NCBI GenBank assembly: GCA_943371005.1
Contig: CALRTB020000005.1
Span: forward strand, 1 to 64,000
Length of the DNA stretch: 64,000 nt
Reading direction: 5' to 3'
Origin: MRBY01 sp943371005
Lineage (GTDB): Bacteria > Cyanobacteriota > Cyanobacteriia > Cyanobacteriales > MRBY01
Below, piece by piece: positions 33,522 through 41,707 of the stretch. Position 1 is the first letter of the stretch. Every line of letters starts with the position of its first letter. The notes below the pieces were generated by a model, which was given only the letters and a program-made list of their open reading frames with translations, searched no databases and had not been told where the DNA came from. Position numbers and translations under genes: made by a program.

Positions 33522-33965
33522 ATGAAGCTAACCACCAGAGGTCATTACAGCGTTAAAGCTTTACTTGATATTAGTTTACAACCTGGTTATGGCCCCACCT
33601 CCGTAAAGGCGATCGCCAAACGCCAAAACCTCCCAGCCCCATACCTTGAGAAGCTGTTGATTGAGATGCGTCGAGCCGGAATTCTTCGCTCAGTCCGGGG
33701 TGCCCAAGGAGGATATCAATTACTATCGAAACCCGAAGATATTTCCCTAGGTCAAATTCTCCAGGCCATCGGTGAAACCATTGAACCGCTACCCCACCAC
33801 GAACCCCATCCCGACCAAGCCGAAGATTGGGTGACCTTTAGTCTCTGGCAACGACTCCACCAAAAACTCCAAGAAGCCCTTTATAACATTACCCTTGCTG
33901 ATTTGTATTACGACGCCCGCAGTTGGAAAGCAGCCCAGGGAGAAGCCACAAGTTTTGTTATTTGA
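33522..33965 (+). CDS. Rrf2-family transcriptional regulator lacking cysteines
   Basis: 147 aa, with GGGAG shortly before the ATG. The winged helix (about 1-65: MKLTTRGHYSVKALLDIS, then QNLPAPYLEKLLIEMRRAGIL and VRGAQGGYQL) is typical of Rrf2/IscR. IscR-type members bind an Fe-S cluster through three Cys near residues 90-105. Here no Cys occurs anywhere; that segment instead reads LPHHEPHPDQ with three His. Either it senses something else, binds a different cofactor, or acts as an apo-repressor. The GFA gene starts 10 bases after its stop, so they form an operon. Confidence 0.9.
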   Translation: MKLTTRGHYSVKALLDISLQPGYGPTSVKAIAKRQNLPAPYLEKLLIEMRRAGILRSVRGAQGGYQLLSKPEDISLGQILQAIGETIEPLPHHEPHPDQAEDWVTFSLWQRLHQKLQEALYNITLADLYYDARSWKAAQGEATSFVI

Positions 33966-33975
33966 AGTTTTCACA

Positions 33976-34362
33976 ATGTCTAATTTTTCTGAACCGAAAC
34001 ATTATGGTGGTGGCTGTCATTGTGGTGGTGTTCGCTTCCAAGTCATTCTGAGAAACGTTAAAGCCCTTGACTGCAACTGTTCCATTTGTCGCAAAAAAGG
34101 CTTTCTCCATATCATTGTCGCCCAGGCAGATTTTCATTTACGCCAAGGACAAGATCTGCTAACGGCTTACCACTTCAATACCCACCAAGCGACACACTTT
34201 TTTTGTCGGCGTTGTGGCGTCCATTCTTTTTATATACCTCGTTCCCATCCCGATAGTATCGATGTGAATCTGCGCTGTTTAGATGAAAATCTATTAGATG
34301 TCTTTGAGATTATATTTTTTGATGGGGAAAATTGGGAAGACAATCTTTCCCAAATCACCTAA
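33976..34362 (+). CDS. GFA/CENP-V-like zinc-binding protein
   Basis: 128 aa from the ATG at 33976; a longer upstream reading overlaps the Rrf2 gene and is unlikely. Zinc-ligand motifs are GGGCHCGGVRF (about 12-22), DCNCSICRKKG (about 35-45) and FCRRCGVHSF (about 75-84), as in the glutathione-dependent formaldehyde-activating enzyme superfamily. Some members condense formaldehyde with glutathione; others, including eukaryotic CENP-V, have structural roles. The specific reaction here is unknown. It is co-transcribed with the Rrf2 regulator. Confidence 0.9.
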   Translation: MSNFSEPKHYGGGCHCGGVRFQVILRNVKALDCNCSICRKKGFLHIIVAQADFHLRQGQDLLTAYHFNTHQATHFFCRRCGVHSFYIPRSHPDSIDVNLRCLDENLLDVFEIIFFDGENWEDNLSQIT

Positions 34363-34399
34363 AATCTGGATCCTGTGCTGTTAGCTAAAAAATAAGATT

Positions 34400-35065
34400 G
34401 TGCTATCGAGAAGATATCAACGCATTTGCCAAACCCTAGACCGTCGCCAACCCGACCTCACTGTCCTCATGGAGGATGTCCACAAACCTCACAATATTTC
34501 CGCGATTATTCGCACCTGTGATGCGGTAGGGGTGATGGCTGTCCATGGGATGAATCAGGTCGCAGATGGTGATGTCCTCGATACTTACTCCCAGGTGGCC
34601 CAAGGCAGTGAGAAATGGGTTGATTTAAACCGTCACCCCGATATCACCACGGCCATTGACCATCTCCATCGGCAAAACTTCAAAATCTATGCGGCCCATT
34701 TAAGCGATCGCGCCGTTGATTACCGTGATATTGACTATACGCAACCCACAGCAATTTTGATGGGCGCCGAACGGTGGGGTGTCAGTGAGACAGCAGCCGA
34801 GTTAGTGGATGGTCACATTATTATTCCGATGTTAGGGATGGTGCAATCTCTGAATGTTTCCGTGGCTGCAGCGGTGATTCTCTTTGAAGCGCAACGTCAA
34901 CGCCTCCAGGCCGGGTTTTATGACCAACCCCGCCTAGATCCAGAGTTCTACCGTCAGAAAGTCTTTGAATGGGGCTACCCCGAACTTGTCGCCCATTACC
35001 GCGATCGCCAATTACCCTATCCCCCTCTAGATGCAGAAGGTCAAATTATTCAAACCGAAGCCTAG
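34400..35065 (+). CDS. trmH: tRNA (guanosine(18)-2'-O)-methyltransferase TrmH
   Basis: 221 aa from a GTG at 34400. SPOUT fold motifs: VLMEDVHKPHNISAIIRTCDAVGV (motif 1, with the catalytic Asn-Ile-Ser-Ala-Ile-Ile-Arg region), ILMGAERWGVS (motif 2) and IPMLGMVQSLNVSVAAAVILFE (motif 3 knot). It methylates the 2'-O of G18 in the D-loop of tRNAs using S-adenosylmethionine. The C-terminal extension (EFYRQKVFEWGYPELV) is typical for TrmH. A terminator follows at 35090. Confidence 0.93.
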   Translation: MLSRRYQRICQTLDRRQPDLTVLMEDVHKPHNISAIIRTCDAVGVMAVHGMNQVADGDVLDTYSQVAQGSEKWVDLNRHPDITTAIDHLHRQNFKIYAAHLSDRAVDYRDIDYTQPTAILMGAERWGVSETAAELVDGHIIIPMLGMVQSLNVSVAAAVILFEAQRQRLQAGFYDQPRLDPEFYRQKVFEWGYPELVAHYRDRQLPYPPLDAEGQIIQTEA

Positions 35066-35089
35066 CCAGCCTTGACCCTCCATTTCAAG

Positions 35090-35127
35090 ACACCCATGAC
35101 TGTGATCATTCCTGCTTGGGTGTTTTT
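35090..35127 (+). terminator. Intrinsic terminator of trmH
   Basis: ACACCCA/TGGGTGT (35090-35096 with 35117-35123), a 20-nt loop, then T residues to 35127. A 65-codon reading frame over this site (35072-35269) is therefore unlikely to be a gene. Confidence 0.7.
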
Positions 35128-35686
35128 CATGCAAAAACGTAATTCAATTTATGCATGGAGCTCAAGTGCCATCAAAAAGCGTAGCTTCGGTTACAAATTT
35201 TTAGGATTTCCTTGTTTAGCTTATGAACTGTTGAATGTACAAGATCTCTTTAAAAAAGATTTTTTGTAGATCAATTTCTCTTTTGGCAAGGATTATTACT
35301 ATCTTTGCAAAGCCAACTGCAAATCACACCTTAATCATCTCCTTCTAAGCAATATAAATACGCTATATTTTGTTGCTAACAGTAAGAAAATAGGGCTTTA
35401 ATTGTGACTGGAAGATGATTTTTTTTTAAAAGATTGCTCTTTGGGCAAATTGCTCGAAAATGCTTTGGTATTCTGCTTTGACGTAGTTCAAGAGGTTTTT
35501 TCAGATCAATATCAAAGCAAAATAAAAATCCAGAGCTAAGCTTTTGCAATTAAATTCACAAAAAGCAAAATTAAGTTCTTCATGAACAATTTCCCTGTAG
35601 TTTAAAAGTTAATCTCAAAGCGCATTAACTTTAGAAAAATTAATGACCCTTTTGTTTCCCAATCGGTTTTAAATTAGGAGAAAATA
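35128..35686. other. Long AT-rich intergenic region before the formate/nitrite channel
   Basis: About 560 bases, strongly A/T-rich, with no convincing gene. TATAAATA (about 35353-35360) and CTATATTT (about 35363-35370) could be -10 boxes. No perfect NtcA site (GTA-N8-TAC) was found; GTAGTTTAAAAGTT near 35598 is only a half match. An AGGAG precedes the channel ATG. The length suggests elaborate regulation or an unrecognised small RNA. Confidence 0.45.
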
Positions 35687-36529
35687 ATGGACTACGTAAT
35701 CCCCAAAGAACTAGTAGATGCCAGTATCAAAGCAGGCGAAACAAAAGCACGTCTTTCCGTCAAAGATCTGCTCATCCGTGGCTTCTACTCTGGTCTGGCC
35801 CTTGGCGTTGCCACAACCCTCGCTGTTACCGTCGCTGTGCAAAGTGGTTTACCCTTCCTCGGAGCGCTCCTCTTCCCTTGGGGATTTGCCTCCATCGTGC
35901 TCTTTGGGATGGAATTGGTGACCGGAAACTTCGCTTTGATGACATCGGCAATGTTGGCAAGACGAGTGAGGTTTGGCAGAGTCATCAACAATTGGCTTTG
36001 GGTTTATATCGGTAACTTTTTAGGCTGTTTGTTTGTTGCACTACTGATGGGTTTCTCCCTCACCAATGGTGGCACGGCTGACCCGAGTCCTGTGGGCGAA
36101 AAAATCATGGAAATTGCCCTCTCCAAAACCGTGGCCGTCAAGGAAATGGGCACCAATGGCTTCTTCCTCTTCATCGTCCGTGGTATTTTCTGTAACTTCC
36201 TGGTTTGCCTAGCCGTGATGATGGGTATGGTGAGCAAGTCTGTCCCTGGTAAGTTTATGGGCTGTTGGTTCCCGATCTTCGCGTTCGTCACCCTTGGTCT
36301 GGAGCACATCGTCGTTAATATGTTCTTTATCTTGACTGGTATGGTTCTCGGCGCACCGATCTCTGGTATGGATATGGTTTTCTGGGACTTCCTGCCTGTG
36401 ACGATCGGTAACATCATTGGCGGTGGTATTTTCATCGGCGCTCTGTTGTACTCAACCCACTACACGAAATCTCAGGGTCTTCCCCAAATGGCAATGGAAG
36501 AATCCATGAAAAATCCTGTACTGCGCTAG
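35687..36529 (+). CDS. Formate/nitrite transporter (FNT) family channel
   Basis: 280 aa, six predicted membrane helices, ATG with AGGAG upstream. The start MDYVIPKELVDASIKAGETKARLSVKDLLIRGFYSGLALG and the central GNFLGCLFV and CNFLVCLAVMM segments fit the FNT pentameric channels (FocA/NirC), whose pore moves formate or nitrite with protons. In cyanobacteria, members mostly serve nitrite uptake; the substrate is not decided by the sequence. No nir/nar genes are adjacent. A strong terminator (36584-36608) follows. Confidence 0.92.
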   Translation: MDYVIPKELVDASIKAGETKARLSVKDLLIRGFYSGLALGVATTLAVTVAVQSGLPFLGALLFPWGFASIVLFGMELVTGNFALMTSAMLARRVRFGRVINNWLWVYIGNFLGCLFVALLMGFSLTNGGTADPSPVGEKIMEIALSKTVAVKEMGTNGFFLFIVRGIFCNFLVCLAVMMGMVSKSVPGKFMGCWFPIFAFVTLGLEHIVVNMFFILTGMVLGAPISGMDMVFWDFLPVTIGNIIGGGIFIGALLYSTHYTKSQGLPQMAMEESMKNPVLR

Positions 36530-36583
36530 GAAATTGGGCTTAATTCACTGATTGCCAAAATAAAAATAATTAGGGAAATAAAG

Positions 36584-36608
36584 GGAGTGACTTAGGTCGC
36601 TCCTTTTT
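36584..36608 (+). terminator. Intrinsic terminator of the FNT gene
   Basis: Stem GGAGTGAC/GTCGCTCC (36584-36591 with 36596-36603; one wobble), loop TTAG, then five T residues. Confidence 0.85.
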
Positions 36609-36655
36609 CATGTTTTGAATAATCTTGAAGAAGGGCGATCGCCTGAGGGATTAAT

Positions 36656-37882
36656 TCAAAGAATGCTGAAGGTTAAACCACTGTAGGTAGTGAGACGTTC
36701 GATGAGAGGTTCGCCCATCCCTGTGGCTGGCGTCCAGAAGCCACCTGGCCGGAATAAATGATCTTTGGCTAAACAGAGTCCTGCTTGGGCAATAATTTTT
36801 GCGGTGGAGCCATAGCCGGGATCGCGATCGCCAGTAACTTTGGCCATGAGGGTTTCGCCGGAGGCAGTGGTTCCCAAAAAGCGTAGATCGTAAAACCCTG
36901 CTTGCTGTTGGCTGGGGGAAGGCCCTTCACCGGGAGCCGGGACAATTTTTTCGAGGATCCCAGGGGCGATCGCCGCTGCTCCTCCCAGAATCTTGAGTAA
37001 CAAGCTTAGACCCTGAGCTTTGAGCCAACCGCCAACACTGACCCCCGTAAGCAGTCCTTCGTCGTACTGGAATTGCTCACCATAGGCCCAATTTTCTAAG
37101 GCATTGGAGCGCAGCACGATGGGGGTATTCACCGCCGCCATGATAAAGGGTGTCACCCATTCACCAAAGGCGTGATCGATTTGTACGGGAATTAGGGGAG
37201 CTGGATGCTGTTGATTGGGGGCTTCGGAACAGAGGGCATAGGGATTTCCCAACAGTGCTTTGATCTCTGGGTCGGCGATCGCCTCTTTAATCAGATTCAC
37301 GCCACTGGCCGCTGTTCCTCCAGAAATTCCCCCCTGGGCAGCCTTAACGCGCATTTTAATTTGACAACAGGGTTCCCCAAATTGTTTTCGGGCTTGCTGC
37401 TGCAAAAAATACACCCCAAGGTCAGACGGTACCGAATCAAAGCCGCAACAATGAATGATCCTGGCCCCCGATTGTTGGGCGATCGCTTCATATTTGCTCA
37501 CCATTTTTTTAATCCACTGGACTTCCCCGGTCAGATCGCAATAATCTGTTCCCGTCGTAGCACAGGCCCGAACCAGCGTTTCTCCGTAGAGGCTGTAGGG
37601 GCCGACTGTTGTGACAATCACCTTCGTTTGCGCACAGAGAGCCATCACTGCCCCTTGATCAAAAACATCAACAACGTGGGTTGCTAAGGTCTCCCCAGGG
37701 ACACCCAAGGAACGCTTCAGTTGGGCTAATTTTTCGGCTGAACGACCGGCGATCGCCCAAGTAAACGATTCATATTCTGCATGGCCACAAAGATAGCGAC
37801 AAATAATTTGGCCCACAAAGCCAGTGGCGCCCACCACGATCAGATCATAGGTGGGTGACGACGACATTTTTTCAGAAGACAT
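36656..37882 (-). CDS. Saccharopine dehydrogenase-like NAD(P) oxidoreductase (possible trans-acting enoyl reductase type)
   Basis: 408 aa from the ATG at 37882; a TTG seven codons upstream and an ATG at 37867 are alternatives. A Rossmann start YDLIVVGATGFVGQIICRYL (about residues 12-31), a GR(S)AEKLAQL helix and a TTVGPYSLYGETLVRAC segment match the family of saccharopine-dehydrogenase-like reductases that includes mycobacterial trans-acting enoyl reductases. The C-terminal ATGMGEPLIERL is also typical. The substrate is unknown; lipid-type reduction is possible. It lies 47 bases after der, same strand. Confidence 0.85.
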   Translation of the reverse strand: MSSEKMSSSPTYDLIVVGATGFVGQIICRYLCGHAEYESFTWAIAGRSAEKLAQLKRSLGVPGETLATHVVDVFDQGAVMALCAQTKVIVTTVGPYSLYGETLVRACATTGTDYCDLTGEVQWIKKMVSKYEAIAQQSGARIIHCCGFDSVPSDLGVYFLQQQARKQFGEPCCQIKMRVKAAQGGISGGTAASGVNLIKEAIADPEIKALLGNPYALCSEAPNQQHPAPLIPVQIDHAFGEWVTPFIMAAVNTPIVLRSNALENWAYGEQFQYDEGLLTGVSVGGWLKAQGLSLLLKILGGAAAIAPGILEKIVPAPGEGPSPSQQQAGFYDLRFLGTTASGETLMAKVTGDRDPGYGSTAKIIAQAGLCLAKDHLFRPGGFWTPATGMGEPLIERLTTYSGLTFSIL

Positions 37883-37929
37883 AAAGCCTGGTGCCCAAGA
37901 CAAAGATGCCCTTCAGTGTATCGCCTGCG

Positions 37930-39291
37930 TTAAACCTTTGTGGCTCGGTTGGGAGTGCCCCGCTCCGCATCCCGCACCCGCTTACCGCGCCAGACGAGTT
38001 TGATAGGAGTTCCCGTAAAACCTAAATCCTGACGAAATTGTTTTTCGATGTAGCGGCGGTAGCTATCGTTAAAACGTTTGGGGTCATTGACAAATAGAGA
38101 AATCGTCGGCGGCTGACTCCGCACCTGGGTGCCATAGTAAATCCGGCCCTGTTTCCCTTGGCGACTGGTGGGGGGAGAATGCCAGGAAACCGCTTCTTGG
38201 ATCACCTCATTAATGACGGAGGTAGAAACGCGGCGACGATGGGATTCAGCAGCTTGATCGACTAAATCGAGAATTTTATTTACCCGCTGACCAGTTTGGG
38301 CACTGATAAAGAGCATTTCGGCCCATTCCATGAAAAATAGACGCGCCTGCAACTCTTTGCGGTATTGGTTAATGGTGTAGGTATCTTTTTCGACGGCATC
38401 CCACTTATTGGCAATGAGAATCACGGCGCGGCCTTCGTCAATAATCCGACCCGCCAACTTGAGATCTTGTTCTGTGACGCCATCTAAAACATCAATTACA
38501 AAAAGCACCACATCCGCCCGACGAATCGCTTTAAAGGCGCGGTTGATGCTAAAAAATTCGGCCCCATAATCCACATTTTTTTTCCGGCGGATACCCGCGG
38601 TATCGATGAGGCGATATTGCTGATCATTGCGCTTAATGATCGTGTCAATGGCGTCGCGGGTTGTACCAGAAATCGGACTGACGATCGCCCGTTGTTCCCC
38701 GGTGAGGGCATTTAGCAGACTCGATTTACCGACGTTAGGGCGACCAATAATCGCGACATTAATGGTGGTATCTTCTTCCACGTCGGTGATCGTCGGGAGA
38801 TATTCAATGACTTTGTCTAAAAGATCACCGGTGCCACTGCCATGGATCGCCGAGATGGGGAATGGTTCTCCCATGCCCAGTTCCCAAAATTCAGCCGCTT
38901 GGGTGTAGCCCTGTTCGAGGGATTCGCACTTGTTAACGGCAAGGACAACGGGGACATTTTGTTGGCGCAACCAGTCAGCAATTTCTTGGTCAGCGGCATT
39001 GAATCCGGCCTGGCCATCCACCACAAAAAGGGCAACGGCGGCTTCGGCAAGGGCGATCGCCGCTTGTTCGCGGATTAGGGGTAAAAATTCCTCGTGGTCA
39101 TCGAAAACAATCCCGCCCGTATCGACAATTTGGAAGTTGCGGTCTTGCCAAAAACCAGGGCGATAGGTGCGATCGCGGGTAATGCCGGGCTGATCATGGA
39201 CGATCGCCTGTTGATCGCCAGCAATACGGTTGACGAGGGTGGATTTGCCCACGTTGGGACGACCGATCACGGCAATAATGGGGAGTTTCAT
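37930..39291 (-). CDS. der: Ribosome assembly GTPase Der (EngA)
   Basis: 453 aa with two tandem GTPase domains and a C-terminal KH-like domain (about 355-445). Domain 1: GRPNVGKSTL (about 10-19), DTGG, NKCE. Domain 2: GRPNVGKSSLLNAL (about 183-196), DTAGIRRK, NKWD. Der acts in maturation of the 50S subunit and is essential. It is transcribed divergently from the Nudix gene across 207 bases; a TATGATATAAA box (about 39388) lies in that gap. Confidence 0.97.
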   Translation of the reverse strand: MKLPIIAVIGRPNVGKSTLVNRIAGDQQAIVHDQPGITRDRTYRPGFWQDRNFQIVDTGGIVFDDHEEFLPLIREQAAIALAEAAVALFVVDGQAGFNAADQEIADWLRQQNVPVVLAVNKCESLEQGYTQAAEFWELGMGEPFPISAIHGSGTGDLLDKVIEYLPTITDVEEDTTINVAIIGRPNVGKSSLLNALTGEQRAIVSPISGTTRDAIDTIIKRNDQQYRLIDTAGIRRKKNVDYGAEFFSINRAFKAIRRADVVLFVIDVLDGVTEQDLKLAGRIIDEGRAVILIANKWDAVEKDTYTINQYRKELQARLFFMEWAEMLFISAQTGQRVNKILDLVDQAAESHRRRVSTSVINEVIQEAVSWHSPPTSRQGKQGRIYYGTQVRSQPPTISLFVNDPKRFNDSYRRYIEKQFRQDLGFTGTPIKLVWRGKRVRDAERGTPNRATKV

Positions 39292-39498
39292 AGGGACTCT
39301 GCTTGAATCAGGGGGAAAAGACTGGATAATGACGGGGGGACTCGCTAAGCTTTAGTACAAGCGGTCTGTTTTGCTTCAAAAAATTATGATATAAACGCCA
39401 ACATCAAAACTCAGAATATTTAATCATACCAATTTTTAAGGCGATCGCCCCGATTCTGGTTCCCCTTTTCTTAAGTCTTTTACCCTGTAATTTTTCCC

Positions 39499-40050
39499 AT
39501 GGCTTCCCACAATGAACTGCCTGAGGTGATCAAACCTCTCTTGATGTATAGTGGCTCGAAATTTGCCTACGAAGTGAATCGTCTGCGGTTACCCAATGGG
39601 GCTGTCGGCGATTATGGGGCGATCCGCCATCCGGGGGGTGCGTTGGTAGTGCCCGTGACCAATGAAGGGCAGTTGGTGGTGGTGCGGCAATATCGCTTTG
39701 CGCTCCAGGGACGGATTATCGAATTTCCGGCAGGAACCATCGAAACCAATGAAGATCCCCTCAGCACGGTGCAACGGGAGCTGCCAGAGGAAGCGGGTTA
39801 CGCAGCGAAAAATTGGCGATCGCTAGGGAAATTTCCCCTTTGCCCGGGCTATTCTGACGAGTGGATCTATGCTTTTTTGGCGACGGATTTAGAAAAATTA
39901 GCTACCCCTCCAGCCCAGGACGCCGACGAAGATATCGAGGTGCTTTTGCTAAGTCCAGAAGAGTTGGAAGCCAAAATCCACAATGGCGATCGCCTCGATG
40001 CAAAAACCATTGCCAGCTACTATCTCGCTAAACCTTTTTTGACCCTCTAA
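39499..40050 (+). CDS. Nudix hydrolase (ADP-ribose pyrophosphatase type)
   Basis: 183 aa. The complete Nudix box GX5EX7REUXEEXGU is present as G-TIETN-E-DPLSTVQ-REL-P-EE-A-GY, preceded by VVVRQYRFALQGRIIEFPAG, the arrangement typical of ADP-ribose/sugar-nucleotide pyrophosphatases. It hydrolyses nucleoside diphosphates linked to another group, limiting free ADP-ribose. The C-terminal part (about 120-180) lacks a second domain. It stands alone between der and murE, with about 100 bases before the murE start. Confidence 0.92.
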   Translation: MASHNELPEVIKPLLMYSGSKFAYEVNRLRLPNGAVGDYGAIRHPGGALVVPVTNEGQLVVVRQYRFALQGRIIEFPAGTIETNEDPLSTVQRELPEEAGYAAKNWRSLGKFPLCPGYSDEWIYAFLATDLEKLATPPAQDADEDIEVLLLSPEELEAKIHNGDRLDAKTIASYYLAKPFLTL

Positions 40051-40154
40051 TACTGCGGTAATCCCACCGAAAAATTGAGCTAAACTGCTACTGAGATCAC
40101 AAAATTTCCCTGAGCACAGACTAAAATCGGGAAAATCCCAGGATTTGGAGGCAA

Positions 40155-41654
40155 ATGATGCAGCTAGGCGCACTTTTAAAACAGGTATCGGCCATTGAAT
40201 CCCTGCCGGATCACCCGATGCTACAGCAAGTTGTCAAAGGATTGGCGAGCAACTCCCAAGCCGTGATGCCTGGGGATCTGTTCATTGGCTTGCCCGGCAC
40301 CCGCGTCGATGGGGGTGAGTTTTGGCAAGGGGCCATCGAAGCCGGGGCGATCGCCACTGTAGTCAGTCCAGAGGCCCTCGAAAAATTCCCCGCAACCAAA
40401 GGCGAATGTGTCATTCCCGTTGCCGACCCCGTAATTGCCTGTGCTGAAATTGCCAACCTCTTTTACAACAAACCTACTGCAAGTTTAAAACTGGTAGGAG
40501 TGACTGGAACGAACGGCAAAACGACCACCAGCCACCTAATTGAATATTTCCTCCAAGCCGCCCAACAGCCCACTGCCCTGATCGGCACCCTCTACACCCG
40601 CTGGCCTGGTTACGAAAAAATTGCCACCCACACGACTCCTTTCGCCATCGATTTACAAAAGAATTTCGCGGCGGCCCTCGCAGCAGGAAATACCCACGCC
40701 GTTATGGAAGTGAGTTCCCACGCGCTGCACCAAAATCGCGTTAAGGGTTGTCAATTTGATGTGGCGGTATTCACAAATTTGACTCAGGATCACCTGGATT
40801 ACCACCCAACCATGGAGGACTATTTCCAGGCGAAGGCCTTGCTCTTTAATGAGGAATATTGCCACGGCCGAGCGGTGGTGAATTTGGATAACCCCTATGG
40901 CGATCGCCTCGCCCACAAACTCGGTGAAAAAGCCTGGGGTTACAGTCTCCAAGATGCCGCAGCGGATCTTTACATGGATCGTCTGATCTACACTGCCACG
41001 GGTGTTCAAGGCCGCTTAAAAACGCCCATGGGTACAGTGGAATTCACGTCGCCCTTAGTTGGTCAGTTCAACCTCGAAAATGTGATGGCCGCCATCGGTG
41101 CGGGTCTGGCTTTGGGCTTGGATTTAGACCAGATGATTACCTGTCTACCGCAGTTCCAAGGGGTGCCGGGTCGCATGGAACGGGTGATTGTGGCGGAGGA
41201 TCAAGACATTAGCGTGATCGTTGATTATGCCCACACCCCCGACAGTTTAGAAAATCTCCTGAAAGCATCCCGGCCTTTCATCGCCAAAAAAATGATCTGT
41301 GTGTTTGGTTGTGGCGGCGATCGCGATCGCACCAAAAGACCCCTGATGGGGAAAATCGCTGCGACACAATCCGATTGGGCCGTGGTGACCTCTGATAATC
41401 CGCGTACGGAAGATCCCAAGCAAATTTTGGCCGATGTGGTGGAAGGCATTCCCGAAAATATTCAATTTCTCGTGGAAGCAGACCGAGCCACAGCAATCCA
41501 GCGGGCAATTGTCGAGGCGCAACCGGGGGATGGGGTGCTCATCGCTGGCAAAGGTCACGAAGATTATCAAATTCTGGGGACTGAAAAAATTCACTTCGAT
41601 GACCGGGAAGAAGCCCGCAAAGCCCTCGGCGATCGCCGCCAAAAAACCGCCTAA
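40155..41654 (+). CDS. murE: UDP-N-acetylmuramoyl-L-alanyl-D-glutamate:2,6-diaminopimelate ligase
   Basis: 499 aa; tandem ATGATG start, with GGAG 5 bases upstream. The Mur ligase P-loop GVTGTNGKTTTSHLIEYF (about 116), SSHALHQNRV with the carbamylated-Lys region downstream, and the C-terminal DNPRTEDP motif, which marks the meso-diaminopimelate-specific enzyme (the DNPR motif). It adds mDAP to the UDP-MurNAc dipeptide in the cytoplasm. An overlapping HIP1 doublet lies inside at 41317-41330. It is followed after 53 bases by the peptide ABC ATPase gene, without a visible terminator. Confidence 0.97.
   Translation: MMQLGALLKQVSAIESLPDHPMLQQVVKGLASNSQAVMPGDLFIGLPGTRVDGGEFWQGAIEAGAIATVVSPEALEKFPATKGECVIPVADPVIACAEIANLFYNKPTASLKLVGVTGTNGKTTTSHLIEYFLQAAQQPTALIGTLYTRWPGYEKIATHTTPFAIDLQKNFAAALAAGNTHAVMEVSSHALHQNRVKGCQFDVAVFTNLTQDHLDYHPTMEDYFQAKALLFNEEYCHGRAVVNLDNPYGDRLAHKLGEKAWGYSLQDAAADLYMDRLIYTATGVQGRLKTPMGTVEFTSPLVGQFNLENVMAAIGAGLALGLDLDQMITCLPQFQGVPGRMERVIVAEDQDISVIVDYAHTPDSLENLLKASRPFIAKKMICVFGCGGDRDRTKRPLMGKIAATQSDWAVVTSDNPRTEDPKQILADVVEGIPENIQFLVEADRATAIQRAIVEAQPGDGVLIAGKGHEDYQILGTEKIHFDDREEARKALGDRRQKTA
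41317..41330. repeat. Overlapping HIP1 doublet in murE
   Basis: GCGATCGCGATCGC: two HIP1 octamers sharing two bases (41317-41324 and 41323-41330). It encodes Gly-Asp-Arg-Asp-Arg of MurE. HIP1 (GCGATCGC) recurs throughout the window. Confidence 0.95.
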
Positions 41655-41707
41655 CGCTACAATCAACATAAATTTCTCTGCCTGAGTCTAGTAAAAAAAC
41701 TGCCCCC

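Noticed and set aside
35072..35269. A 65-codon frame after trmH
   Set aside because: It overlaps the trmH terminator (35090-35127), has no ribosome binding site and no family-like sequence.
35500..35686. NtcA site in front of the formate/nitrite channel gene
   Set aside because: No GTA-N8-TAC was found; only a half site near 35598.
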